Shown piece after piece: positions 35,455 to 44,514 of a stretch of 64,000 nucleotides of DNA. The notes under the pieces are model-generated. The model saw nothing but the letters and a program-made list of their open reading frames with translations. It was not told the DNA's origin and ran no database searches. Within the stretch, counting starts at the first letter, position 1, and every line of letters begins with the position of its first letter. The stretch covers positions 62,001 through 126,000 of the forward strand of contig CAAFRB010000082.1 of assembly GCA_900765095.1 (NCBI GenBank), given 5' to 3'. The DNA comes from Clostridia bacterium (lineage in GTDB: Bacteria; Bacillota; Clostridia; TANB77; UBA1234). The translations under genes and the position numbers were made by a program.

Positions 35455-38400
35455 GTGATAAATGATATAACTGATAAAGATATAGCAGAATTGAATGATG
35501 CGGATTTAAGAGAATTAATAGGTAAGCTATGTGAAGCAACTCTTAATAGAAATAATATTGATACTATTTGTGTAACATATGGTGGAAATCAAGATGAACC
35601 AGATGGTGGAGTTGATGTTAGAATAAAATCAACATATGAATTTGATGATAATTGGTCAGTTCCAAGGAATAATACGATTTTTCAAGTTAAAAAAACAACT
35701 ATGCCAAAATCATCGATAAAAAAAGAGATGCTGAACAAAGATGGAAAAATTAAAGAGAGTATTAAAGAATTGGTAAAATTGAATGGTGCATATATAATTG
35801 CTTGTAGTGGAGATTCTTTATCAGATAAAAGAAAAAACGAAAGAATAACATATATGAGAGATTTGTTATCTTCAATAGACAAAAAACAAAATATTAAAGT
35901 AAATTTTTATGATAGCAAAAGAATTGCTACATGGGTAAAACAATTTCCAGCAATAATTATATGGGTTAATGATAAAATAGGCAAAAGAACAATGGGATGG
36001 AATAATTATTATAATTGGTCTAATCCAACTGAAGATGAAAAAGAATTTATAATAGATGAAGAAATTTTTCTACATAAAGATAATTTTAACAAAGAAAATG
36101 AAAGAACAATAGTTGAAGGTATTAATGAAATAAGAGAATTATTATCAAAAGAACGAAAAGTTGTTAGATTAGCAGGATTATCTGGTGTTGGAAAGACTAG
36201 ATTTGCACAGGCATTATTTGATAAAAATATTGGAAATAATGCATTATTTAAAGAAAAAGTAATATATTGTGACATTGGAAATGAACCTAATCCTGTACCA
36301 ATAGCTTTTATACAAGAACTCGTTGCTTTGCAGGAAAATGTAATATTAGTTATTGATAATTGTGATAAGGAACTACATAACAAATTAGCTGAATTTGTTT
36401 GTGATATAAGTAGTAAGTTAAGTATGCTTACAATTGAATATGATGTGAAAGAAGATATGAACATTGAATCATATAATTACTATTTAGATACTTCGTCGGA
36501 TAATACCATTAGAAAGTTACTAAAAAGGGATTTTAATTATATAGAAGATTCTAATATCGAAACTATTGTCAAATGCTCTGATGGTAATTTTAGAATTGCA
36601 AAATATCTTGCTAAAACTATTGACAGAAATGAAAGTATAGGAACATTAAGGTCTGAGGAAATATTTAAAAGATTATTTTTTCAAGAAAATAAAGAAAACC
36701 AAGATTTACTTGATGTAGGAAGAATATGTTCAATATTTATATCTTTTAATATAGAACTTAATAAAGATGACTATAATAATGAATTAAATATACTGGGAAG
36801 AGTTATAGGGAAAAATCCTATTGATTTAATTAGATATATAAATGAATTAAATAAAAGACAAATAGTACAAAAACGAGGAAATATGAGAGCAGTTCTACCA
36901 CATGCTATCTCAAATAGACTTGCAGATGAATTCTTAAGCGCTTTTCCAGAAGAAGTGGTAATTAATGAAATAAAAAATTCAAAGCGATTAGAGTTATCAT
37001 TTTTTAGAAGATTGAGATTTTTACATAATAAAGAATATGCTATCAATATAGCAGGCTTATATCTTGATAATATTGATTTTGAAAATATAGATAAACATGA
37101 AATGGAAATATTAAATTGCATAAAAGTAATTAGTCCTGAAAAAATACTTTATAAAATGGAACAAGTAAAAAAAGATAGTTTCTTTACTAGAAAAAATGAT
37201 AAATATTATGATTGGGCAAGAATGTTAGCATATATAGCTTATGATCCAGATCTTTTTTATAGAGCTACAATGTTATTGGTTGAATTTGCAGAAACGGAAA
37301 AAAAGGATGAAAACTATAATTCTATAAGAGATATTTTATATAAATTATTTCATGTAATGTTATCTGGAACACATGCTCTAATTGATGAACGATTAAAAGT
37401 AGTAGATTCACTTGTAAATGACTCATGCAAAATAAAAAATGATATAGCAATAAAATTGATAGATGAATTATTAGAAACAGGAGGATTCTTAGGACAAATT
37501 ATAGATGAAAGCACATCAAGAAAAAGAGACTATGGGTATTGGCCAAAAACAAATAAAGAGTACAAAGAATGGTACACATCTATTCTTAAATATTGTGAAC
37601 AATTAATGAAAAGAAATATTTATAGGGAAGAAATAAAAGAAATTTTATCTAATAATTTTAGAAATTTGGCATCACAGGGGTTTTATTATGAACTAGAACA
37701 AATAGTAGAAAACGTATTAAAAGATGAAACATGGCCACAAATATGGATATCTATTGGAGTAATTAAGCATTTTGATATAGAAAAAGTCCCAAAAGAAATG
37801 TTAAAAAGAATGAATAAATTACAAGAAAAATGTTTGCCTAGGACAATAGACGATAAAATAAAAATATTTTTAAATAAAGGAAGACATATTTATTGGAAAT
37901 TAGAGGATACCACTGAAAATGAAGATAAAATTCACAATGCTATAGAAGAATTAGGAAATGATATAGGCGAAGACAAAAAACATCTTAAGGAAAATTTATT
38001 AAAATTAAATAATAATTGTAATTTGTATAGAATGGTTGATTTCACTAAAGGATTATTTAAAAAAATTAATAATGATTATCAGTTAATATATTTCCTTTTA
38101 AACAATATTAAAGAGGATAATAAAGAATTATATTTGGAAATAATATCAGATTATTTAGCATTAATGAATGAGGAAGGTCATGCAGATAAAATTTTAGATG
38201 CAATATTACAAAATGAAAAATATAGAGAATATTATCCTAAAATACAATTTGGGTATCAATTGAAACAAACAGATGTTGAAAGAGTAGAGAAGGCGTTATC
38301 AATGAAAGTTGCTCCAATTGAGGACTATTCAAGGATAGAATTTGTATTATCTAATGTTAGTATTTTAAAGATAATAGAAATTTTAAAGTTATTTTCTAAA

Positions 38401-39183
38401 AATCATGTTTCTGAAAATATAATTATATGTATATTACATAATTTATATTGGAATAAAAGAAAAGATAAAAAGTTAGATGAATATTCAAGAAATTTTATTG
38501 TTAGTCTAGATTACACTAATAGAGACAATTTAAATGATCATTTAAATTATGAATTAGGAGAAATAGTAAAATGGTGTTTTAATAGTAAAGATAGTAAAAA
38601 ATCAGCAATACAGATTTTTGATAAATTTGTGCAACTTATTGAGAAGAAAGGAATTTCTTATTATGGATATAGTTATATATTAAAGCCATTAATAAAATTA
38701 TATCCTACAGAATTTTTAGATAAATTATTTTCTATTGAAAATATAGAACAATATAAAATAAGATATTTTGTTATGGGCTTTGGCTATCATGAAAACATCA
38801 TTAACATAATTGATGAAGATTTATTAATACAGTGGTTAGAAAAAAATAAAAAGGCTAGAGAAATATCAGCTATTATAGATCCTATCGAAAAAATAGATGA
38901 TATATATAAATGGAAAAAAATAAGTAGACATTTCTTTGAAAATTATATAGAAAATGAGGATATAGTAAAAAACTTAATACGAGGAATATATCCAACATCT
39001 TGGAGTGATAAGTATTCTAGCGTTTTAGAAACAAGAATTAGTTTAGCAAAAGAGTTAGAAGAATATAAGGACGAGAAGATAAAGAAAATAGGAGTTTTAT
39101 TAGAAAAAAGTCTAAGAGAAGAAATATATAGAAGGCAAAGAGAAGAAGAAAAAGAACAAGAGAGATATAATACATTTGAGTAA
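35455..39183 (+). CDS. PD-(D/E)xK nuclease fused to a STAND-like P-loop NTPase and helical repeats
   Basis: This is a 1242-aa protein. Residues 1-190 resemble an Mrr/DUF4297-type nuclease: GGVDVRI with D54, then Q77-V-K79 in FQVKK. A P-loop NTPase follows, with Walker A GLSGVGKT (241-248) and Walker B LVIDNCD (D301), fitting the STAND/NACHT class. Residues from about 480 to the end are helical repeats, the usual sensor part. This effector-switch-sensor order is that of Avs-type antiphage proteins, but it is shorter and matches no named subtype by eye. GTG at 35455 lies 6 bases after GGGGTGA, which sets the start; an in-frame GTG at 35446 is inside that site. Confidence 0.78.
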   Translation: MINDITDKDIAELNDADLRELIGKLCEATLNRNNIDTICVTYGGNQDEPDGGVDVRIKSTYEFDDNWSVPRNNTIFQVKKTTMPKSSIKKEMLNKDGKIKESIKELVKLNGAYIIACSGDSLSDKRKNERITYMRDLLSSIDKKQNIKVNFYDSKRIATWVKQFPAIIIWVNDKIGKRTMGWNNYYNWSNPTEDEKEFIIDEEIFLHKDNFNKENERTIVEGINEIRELLSKERKVVRLAGLSGVGKTRFAQALFDKNIGNNALFKEKVIYCDIGNEPNPVPIAFIQELVALQENVILVIDNCDKELHNKLAEFVCDISSKLSMLTIEYDVKEDMNIESYNYYLDTSSDNTIRKLLKRDFNYIEDSNIETIVKCSDGNFRIAKYLAKTIDRNESIGTLRSEEIFKRLFFQENKENQDLLDVGRICSIFISFNIELNKDDYNNELNILGRVIGKNPIDLIRYINELNKRQIVQKRGNMRAVLPHAISNRLADEFLSAFPEEVVINEIKNSKRLELSFFRRLRFLHNKEYAINIAGLYLDNIDFENIDKHEMEILNCIKVISPEKILYKMEQVKKDSFFTRKNDKYYDWARMLAYIAYDPDLFYRATMLLVEFAETEKKDENYNSIRDILYKLFHVMLSGTHALIDERLKVVDSLVNDSCKIKNDIAIKLIDELLETGGFLGQIIDESTSRKRDYGYWPKTNKEYKEWYTSILKYCEQLMKRNIYREEIKEILSNNFRNLASQGFYYELEQIVENVLKDETWPQIWISIGVIKHFDIEKVPKEMLKRMNKLQEKCLPRTIDDKIKIFLNKGRHIYWKLEDTTENEDKIHNAIEELGNDIGEDKKHLKENLLKLNNNCNLYRMVDFTKGLFKKINNDYQLIYFLLNNIKEDNKELYLEIISDYLALMNEEGHADKILDAILQNEKYREYYPKIQFGYQLKQTDVERVEKALSMKVAPIEDYSRIEFVLSNVSILKIIEILKLFSKNHVSENIIICILHNLYWNKRKDKKLDEYSRNFIVSLDYTNRDNLNDHLNYELGEIVKWCFNSKDSKKSAIQIFDKFVQLIEKKGISYYGYSYILKPLIKLYPTEFLDKLFSIENIEQYKIRYFVMGFGYHENIINIIDEDLLIQWLEKNKKAREISAIIDPIEKIDDIYKWKKISRHFFENYIENEDIVKNLIRGIYPTSWSDKYSSVLETRISLAKELEEYKDEKIKKIGVLLEKSLREEIYRRQREEEKEQERYNTFE

Positions 39184-39208
39184 AAAGAGATATAGAAAAG
39201 GTGATAAT

Positions 39209-40069
39209 ATGGAATTGACTCAAGAAAATATAGACAAAACTATAAAAGAAAAATTTATAAATAAATTGAATAGAAATTGCAAAAAAAGTTTAAAAAATTT
39301 GGAGAAATCTAATATTAAACATAGAGAAACTTTAGGATTGTTACTTCAATCTAGTAATACAATAAAAAATGCAGATATGAATTTAAAAAAGTACAATTTT
39401 GTAGATGCTAATTCTTTGCTAAGAGCAGCTTTGGAATATATGATAATGGCTATTATGATTGAATTTGATGATGAAGTATTTAATGAATTTGTAGTATTAT
39501 CAAATAATGATATTCAATTAACAAGAAAATATACAATAATAAACACACTATTGCATAAATTCGCAAAACACTTAAAGAAAATATCTCCAACATTATTTTA
39601 TGATACTACTAATAAAGAAAGAGAAAAATTAATTACTGATTTATATGATTTGTTATGTAAATATACACATGCTAGCATAGTAGTAAGCATATTTAAAGAA
39701 ATAAAAAATGATAAAGAAAAAGAAGTGTTAAGGTTATTTATGGACTACAATCTATATTTCATAAAACTAATGCTATTAGATTGCATGAGATATTTAAACA
39801 AAGATAAAAGAAATTATATTGATGAAGAGACAATAGGATTTTGTATATTTCTAAATATAATAAAAATCTTAAATATAATACAGAATGATAAAATGAATTT
39901 TGAAAAGTTTATAAATTTGTTATATTATGATTCTGTAAATAATGAATTCTATAAGTATATTATTGAAGGTATTGAGAAGATAAAAGAAGAAAATAACGAG
40001 GATATTATAAAAATAACAAATAATATTGATATTGTATGCAAAGTACTGAATGATTTTTTAGTGAATTAA
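39209..40069 (+). CDS. Helical hypothetical protein, DUF5677/HEPN-like
   Basis: This 286-aa, almost fully helical protein has NSLLRAALEYMIMAIM and LLCKYTHAS, which recall DUF5677 or AbiV-like helical proteins. No clear catalytic RxxxxH motif is present, so a HEPN nuclease role is unproven. AGGTGATAAT precedes the ATG at 39209; an earlier TTG start at 39176 would overlap the NTPase gene. It follows that gene by 25 bases and is probably co-transcribed, which suggests a partner or immunity role. Confidence 0.55.
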   Translation: MELTQENIDKTIKEKFINKLNRNCKKSLKNLEKSNIKHRETLGLLLQSSNTIKNADMNLKKYNFVDANSLLRAALEYMIMAIMIEFDDEVFNEFVVLSNNDIQLTRKYTIINTLLHKFAKHLKKISPTLFYDTTNKEREKLITDLYDLLCKYTHASIVVSIFKEIKNDKEKEVLRLFMDYNLYFIKLMLLDCMRYLNKDKRNYIDEETIGFCIFLNIIKILNIIQNDKMNFEKFINLLYYDSVNNEFYKYIIEGIEKIKEENNEDIIKITNNIDIVCKVLNDFLVN

Positions 40070-40087
40070 TATATATAATATAAATTT

Positions 40088-40134
40088 CTAAAGTGCAGAC
40101 CATATCATCTTAAAGTGCAAAAATTGCACTTTAA
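40088..40134 (+). promoter_or_regulatory. Operator-like palindrome upstream of the Fic gene
   Basis: TTAAAGTGCAA (40110-40120), AAA, then TTGCACTTTAA (40124-40134) is a perfect 11-bp dyad. A further half-site, CTAAAGTGCA, starts at 40089. It lies about 55 bases before the Fic-HTH start, so autoregulation by the HTH domain is likely. Confidence 0.75.
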
Positions 40135-40188
40135 ATATTGATATTATAACTTATAACTGATATAATATATATGTAGGAGGTATTTCTA

Positions 40189-41247
40189 ATGGATAAAAAA
40201 GAAGATTGGAATTTAGAATTATCAGAATATATTAAACAAGGTGAACCTAATAGAGTAGAAAAAACTAAAACATGGGAAACAGCTATAGGTTTGCAAGATG
40301 TAGATGGCTTAAAACCTTCAAAATACTTAATAAAAACTGCTAAAGAACATATTGAAGGAACAATAGATATTGAAGAAGTAAAAACAAGAATAGATGAATA
40401 TTATGAAGTTCAAGGTAGTAGAAAAAACTTTGAAAAAGAGAGCGAAGAAGCTGATAAAGTTGCAGTAAGGATAACAGAAATATTAAGTGAAAAAGCATTT
40501 AATTTTTCACCTACAGAATTATTAAATATTCATAAAAGATTATTTAAAGATATATTTGATGGAGCAGGAGTATATAGAGATTATAATTTTACTAAAAAAG
40601 AATGGGTATTAAATGGAGATACAGTAATATATGCACCATTTGATACAATAAAAGAAACATTAGAATATGATTTTGACCAAGAAAAAAATTTTTTTTATAA
40701 AGGATTAAGTTTAGATGAATCTATTAAACATCTATGTAGATTTACATCAAATATATGGCAAGTACATCCATTTTGCGAAGGGAATACAAGAACAACAGCA
40801 GTATTTATTATAAAATATCTAAGAACTTTTGGATTTAATATTAATGATGAAGTATTTGCTGAAAATTCATGGTATTTTAGAAATTCATTAGTAAGAGCTA
40901 ACTACAAAAATTTTGAAAAAAATGTATTCGAGGATACTTCATTTTTAGAAAAATTTTTTTATAATTTATTAACAAATAGTAACTATGAATTAAGGAATAG
41001 ATATACACATATAAATAATATTCAAAGTGCAAATGAAAATAAATTAAAGGGCAATAATTGCACTTTAGAAGAACAAGCAATTATAAATATATTAAAAGTA
41101 AATCCAGCAACAAACCAAGAAGAAATTGCAAAACAAATTAATAAATCTGTAAGAACTGTCAAAACATATATGGCAGAAATGCAAGAAAAAGGGATAATAG
41201 AAAGAAAAAATGGAAAAAGAAATGGCGAATGGATAGTAAATGGTTAA
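40189..41247 (+). CDS. Fic family protein with C-terminal winged helix
   Basis: The 352-aa protein has a Fic core (about residues 85-245) with HPFCEGNTR (H193-R201). The catalytic His, the acidic residue and Arg are present; Thr replaces the second Gly of the usual motif. Fic domains usually transfer AMP to target proteins. Residues 290-352 form a winged helix (NQEEIAKQINKSVRTVKTYM), suited to DNA binding and self-control at the palindrome upstream. GTAGGAGG precedes the ATG. Such Fic-HTH proteins are common on mobile elements, some as toxins. The in vivo target is unknown. Confidence 0.85.
   Translation: MDKKEDWNLELSEYIKQGEPNRVEKTKTWETAIGLQDVDGLKPSKYLIKTAKEHIEGTIDIEEVKTRIDEYYEVQGSRKNFEKESEEADKVAVRITEILSEKAFNFSPTELLNIHKRLFKDIFDGAGVYRDYNFTKKEWVLNGDTVIYAPFDTIKETLEYDFDQEKNFFYKGLSLDESIKHLCRFTSNIWQVHPFCEGNTRTTAVFIIKYLRTFGFNINDEVFAENSWYFRNSLVRANYKNFEKNVFEDTSFLEKFFYNLLTNSNYELRNRYTHINNIQSANENKLKGNNCTLEEQAIINILKVNPATNQEEIAKQINKSVRTVKTYMAEMQEKGIIERKNGKRNGEWIVNG
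41024..41066 (+). other. Second pair of operator-like half-sites inside the Fic gene
   Basis: AAAGTGCAA (41024-41032) and TTGCACTTT (41058-41066) repeat the upstream half-sites inside the coding region, at the linker between the Fic and winged-helix domains, with a 25-base spacing. Confidence 0.5.
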
Positions 41248-41293
41248 TTTTTAAATAAATACTTAAAAATAAATCCAGTAGAAGGAGGAAAAT

Positions 41294-41521
41294 ATGGACT
41301 ATCAAAATTTGTTTAATGAACAATATATTAACCAACAACATTATAAAGAAATAAAAAGTAAACAATTTTCTTTAGAACAACAGCAGGAAATTTGTAAAAT
41401 GCTAAAAGCTCTTGACGATTTTATGGAATCAGCGAGTAAAATAGCACCACAATATCAACAACAAGCATTTGACGCTTGTGTAGGTGTAATATGTAAAAGA
41501 GTGTATGGAAATAATAAATAA
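41294..41521 (+). CDS. Small helical protein
   Basis: This 75-aa protein is rich in Gln. It has helices around KQFSLEQQQEICKMLKALDDFM and ends KRVYGNNK. AAGGAGG precedes the ATG by 7 bases. It follows the Fic gene by 46 bases and may be its co-regulated partner or antitoxin, though nothing in the sequence proves that. Confidence 0.6.
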   Translation: MDYQNLFNEQYINQQHYKEIKSKQFSLEQQQEICKMLKALDDFMESASKIAPQYQQQAFDACVGVICKRVYGNNK

Positions 41522-41589
41522 TTTACAAAAGAAATAAATAAGAAAAATTTGAATAAAAATTAACTAAATGCAAAAATGAAAGGAAAAAT

Positions 41590-42378
41590 ATGTTTTCAAA
41601 TAGAGAGATAGCAATAATAATATGGATAAATTTGTTTTTATTATATTGTTTGATAAAAAAAGATATAAGAAAACCACTTAAAAATTTGATAAAGGCAGCA
41701 TTTAATAAAAAATTAATATTGTTATATATAATTATATATTCCTATATAGCTATATTAATATATATTCTATATAAAATAAAATATTGGAATATTTATTTTA
41801 TAAAAGATACACTAATATGGTTAATAACTGTTCCGATATTTTCTATAATGAAAGCGGAAGAGGATAGTAAGAAATATTTTAAAGAAACGTTAAAAAGCTG
41901 TTTTGAAATCTATATATTAATAGAATTTATAGGCGTTAATTATCCATTTAGTATATGGATTGAACTTATTATTATCCCAATTGTAATATTATTTTCCTTA
42001 GTTGGTGAATTTGCAGAAAAGTTTGGAGGCACAAAAGAAGTTTCTACATTTGCGTATGTTATAGTTATAATAATATCTGTAATTGCATTTATACATTCAA
42101 TAAAATTAGCAATAATTGACATAGAAAATATTTTTACTATAGAAACATTAAAAAATATAATATACATACCATTGTTAACGATATTTTATATGCCTATGAC
42201 ATATTTGATATTAGTTTTTACGAATTATGAAACACTTTGGGTTAAGATAAATTGTAAAAAGTATCTATCAAAAAAAGATAAGAGAGAGTTAATGTGTAGA
42301 GCAATAAAAAAATGCAGACTAAATCTTAATAAGATAAAAACTATAAAATTAAATGAATATGTAGATATTATGGAATAA
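41590..42378 (+). CDS. Multi-pass membrane protein
   Basis: This 262-aa protein has about six hydrophobic helices (near residues 5-20, 45-62, 73-90, 110-140, 150-172, 190-215) and a basic C-terminal tail with KKDKRELMCRAIKKC, placing the tail inside the cell. No family is recognised. AAAGGAAAA precedes the ATG. It is the last gene of the AT-rich stretch, so it may mark the right part of the mobile element. Confidence 0.6.
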   Translation: MFSNREIAIIIWINLFLLYCLIKKDIRKPLKNLIKAAFNKKLILLYIIIYSYIAILIYILYKIKYWNIYFIKDTLIWLITVPIFSIMKAEEDSKKYFKETLKSCFEIYILIEFIGVNYPFSIWIELIIIPIVILFSLVGEFAEKFGGTKEVSTFAYVIVIIISVIAFIHSIKLAIIDIENIFTIETLKNIIYIPLLTIFYMPMTYLILVFTNYETLWVKINCKKYLSKKDKRELMCRAIKKCRLNLNKIKTIKLNEYVDIME

Positions 42379-42436
42379 TATTCAAATAATGAAATTAGAA
42401 TAAATGAGTTATTTTATAAGATTAAAATAATTAAAG

Positions 42437-42452
42437 GCGAGATTAATCTCGC
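42437..42452. terminator. 16-bp perfect palindrome, probable terminator
   Basis: GCGAGATTAATCTCGC is self-complementary and is flanked by TTAAA and TTTAA that extend the stem. It lies 58 bases after the membrane protein gene. The rest of 42379-42718 holds no gene that I can support. Confidence 0.55.
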
Positions 42453-42718
42453 GTTTAAAGATATAATAAAGCTAAAAAAAGTGTTTATACCAGTTGTTGA
42501 TGTAGAAGAGCAAGAATAAATGGCACATAAAATAGTTTAAGAAATATGTGTTATTGTGTGCCTGATGGATTAGAAGGACTGTATGAAATAAATAGTACTT
42601 TCCTTAAAATAGAATTTCAAAGATGTATTGTACATATGTAATTTTTGATTCTTTACATAGAAATATAATTAGAGGATGAATCGAAAAATTTTTTAGTATA
42701 GTACTCCTAATACATAGA

Positions 42719-42751
42719 AAAACCTCTCCAGTTTTTAACTGGAGAGGTTTT
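42719..42751. terminator. Bidirectional terminator
   Basis: AAAACCTCTCCAGTT and AACTGGAGAGGTTTT are perfect 15-bp arms with a TTT loop, 3 bases from the stop of the minus-strand gene at 42755. Confidence 0.85.
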
Positions 42752-42754
42752 GAC

Positions 42755-43012
42755 TTAGTAACCTTGAGGATTCGATTTCGAATCCCATTCTTCTTTCAGT
42801 TCATACTGATTATCCCGAACCCACTTCAAAACATCCTGCCGATGGTTGTGAGGAATATTATTCTCGCCAGCGATATACTGACAAGTGTCAATGTTTACGC
42901 TTGCTTCTTCTCCACCAACATTGACATGCACATGAGGGAAACGTTCAGGACCCTGATTGCCATTATGACCATGAATCTTGTACCACCGCATCCATTGAGG
43001 TGTGGAAGCCAT
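42755..43012 (-). CDS. Small DUF4160-like protein
   Basis: The 85-aa protein has HVHVNVGGEEASVNI and a C-terminal helix DVLKWVRDNQYELKEEW, the pattern of DUF4160. It appears to be a distant relative of the protein at 16664-16924, but with the histidines kept. The start at 43012 has GGAGG 8 bases upstream. Codon choice is richer in G and C than the adjacent mobile element. The function is unknown. Confidence 0.72.
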   Translation of the reverse strand: MASTPQWMRWYKIHGHNGNQGPERFPHVHVNVGGEEASVNIDTCQYIAGENNIPHNHRQDVLKWVRDNQYELKEEWDSKSNPQGY

Positions 43013-43315
43013 AGTTATTACCTCCATCATTTAATTTGAAAAACCGTTTAACAGTATAACACCTGATGGCTATTTGTGTCAATACTTTTTGTTTATTATT
43101 GTAATATTCATGTTATTGTCTTTATATTTTAATTCTAGACATGATGTGTAAGCGTGTGATATTATAGAGGTGGCAATACATTTCGTAAACCGTTTTGTGT
43201 TAATATGAAGAATAACTTACATGCTGTTTACAATTTTATTGGCGTTTTTTTAATTATTATGGAAAGGAAAAGTGTTCAGGTTATTTTATATAATAATTTA
43301 ATAATCTGAATATAT

Positions 43316-43990
43316 GTGTTTGGTGGAATGGAAGAGATAATTGAAAAGTATAATAAAGAATGTGCTGTGAATTGTAAGTTGGCCAGTGGAATTTGGAAGG
43401 TATCAATAATTGTATTTATTATTGCATATTTCTATTTATACCACCGCGGGCACAATGCTTATTTAGTTGCAGGTTTTGGTGCAATGTTTTTAATTCTAAT
43501 TTTTATATTGACAGAAATAATTTTTATGCATAGTGTATCTAAAGATTTGGGTATTGACTATAGTTTTAAGGATGGCTTTAGTACTCAGTTAGTGAAAAAA
43601 GTAAATAATGCCATTAATATGTATCAAAAGGCATGGATTACTTCATATTGCAAAAAAAGAAAAATAAATAGTTTTGATAAATTAAGTTTGATATTACAAG
43701 AGCTCAAAGATAGAAAAAGAAAATGGATAAAATATGTTGACTGGACCGTAATTAGTGGTATTCTATATTCATTGATTCCAGACTTTATTAAAGAAATTTT
43801 AGTTGGAGGAGATTTTACAGGAAAAATCATACATGGTGCTGGCTTAATACTAATTATTTCAATTATTTTTAATGTTATAAGAAGTGAATTTGAAAAATTT
43901 GGAGAAATGTTTAATAGTGTTAATGCATTCTCAACTTTAAAAAGATTAGAAGAGCTATTTTTTTATATGACTATGAAGTGTAAAAGATAA
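43316..43990 (+). CDS. Membrane protein of unknown function
   Basis: This protein is up to 224 aa with two helices near the N-terminus (about 28-45 and 50-72), a soluble charged middle (75-140) and one or two helices near 140-190. It is not recognised. The start is uncertain: GTG at 43316 has no clear ribosome site, and ATG at 43328 follows GGTGG too closely. Confidence 0.55.
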   Translation: MFGGMEEIIEKYNKECAVNCKLASGIWKVSIIVFIIAYFYLYHRGHNAYLVAGFGAMFLILIFILTEIIFMHSVSKDLGIDYSFKDGFSTQLVKKVNNAINMYQKAWITSYCKKRKINSFDKLSLILQELKDRKRKWIKYVDWTVISGILYSLIPDFIKEILVGGDFTGKIIHGAGLILIISIIFNVIRSEFEKFGEMFNSVNAFSTLKRLEELFFYMTMKCKR

Positions 43991-44094
43991 TTTTGGCATT
44001 TAATTTAAAGTTATTGATTGAAGAAAGTTTATTTGAAGATTATTTTTAATTACTAAACTGTGATATATATTTTTTGTGTTAGGAGTAATGTATC

Positions 44095-44478
44095 ATGAAA
44101 GTTTTAACAATTAGACAGCCATGGGCTACTTTGATAATGCAAGGGGATAAAAGATTTGAATTTAGAAGTTGGCAAACTAAGTATAGAGGCGAATTGCTAA
44201 TACATGCTGGAAAGGGTATTGATAAAGAAGCGGTTAAGAGATTAGAAAAGTATCTTCCAAAAGATTTACCACTTGGAAAGATATTGGGAAAGGTAATGTT
44301 AGTGGATTGCATAAGAATGTCGCCAGAGTTTAAAGAAGAATTGTTGAAGGAAAATAGTGATATTTATACTAAAAGTTCTTTCAACGAAAATTTCGGTTGG
44401 CAATTGGAAAATGTACAAGTTTTTGATGTGCCAATAGATGCAGTAGGGCATTTGAGTTTGTGGGAATATGACGTTTAA
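44095..44478 (+). CDS. ASCH domain protein
   Basis: The 127-aa protein begins VLTIRQPWATLIMQGDKRFEFRSW, the signature of ASCH domains, and has RGELLIHAGKG and a later beta-rich core. The fold is related to PUA RNA-binding domains, and some members bind RNA or hydrolyse modified nucleosides. TAGGAGTAAT precedes the ATG. It stands 37 bases before the nucleotidyltransferase-GNAT gene. Confidence 0.87.
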   Translation: MKVLTIRQPWATLIMQGDKRFEFRSWQTKYRGELLIHAGKGIDKEAVKRLEKYLPKDLPLGKILGKVMLVDCIRMSPEFKEELLKENSDIYTKSSFNENFGWQLENVQVFDVPIDAVGHLSLWEYDV

Positions 44479-44514
44479 AAATATTGTAGTATAATTTATG
44501 AAAGGTGGAGTACT

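Noticed and set aside
42379..42519. In-frame continuation of about 46 codons after the stop of the membrane protein gene
   Set aside because: It is interrupted in function by a 16-bp palindromic terminator-like hairpin, and such open runs occur by chance in AT-rich DNA.
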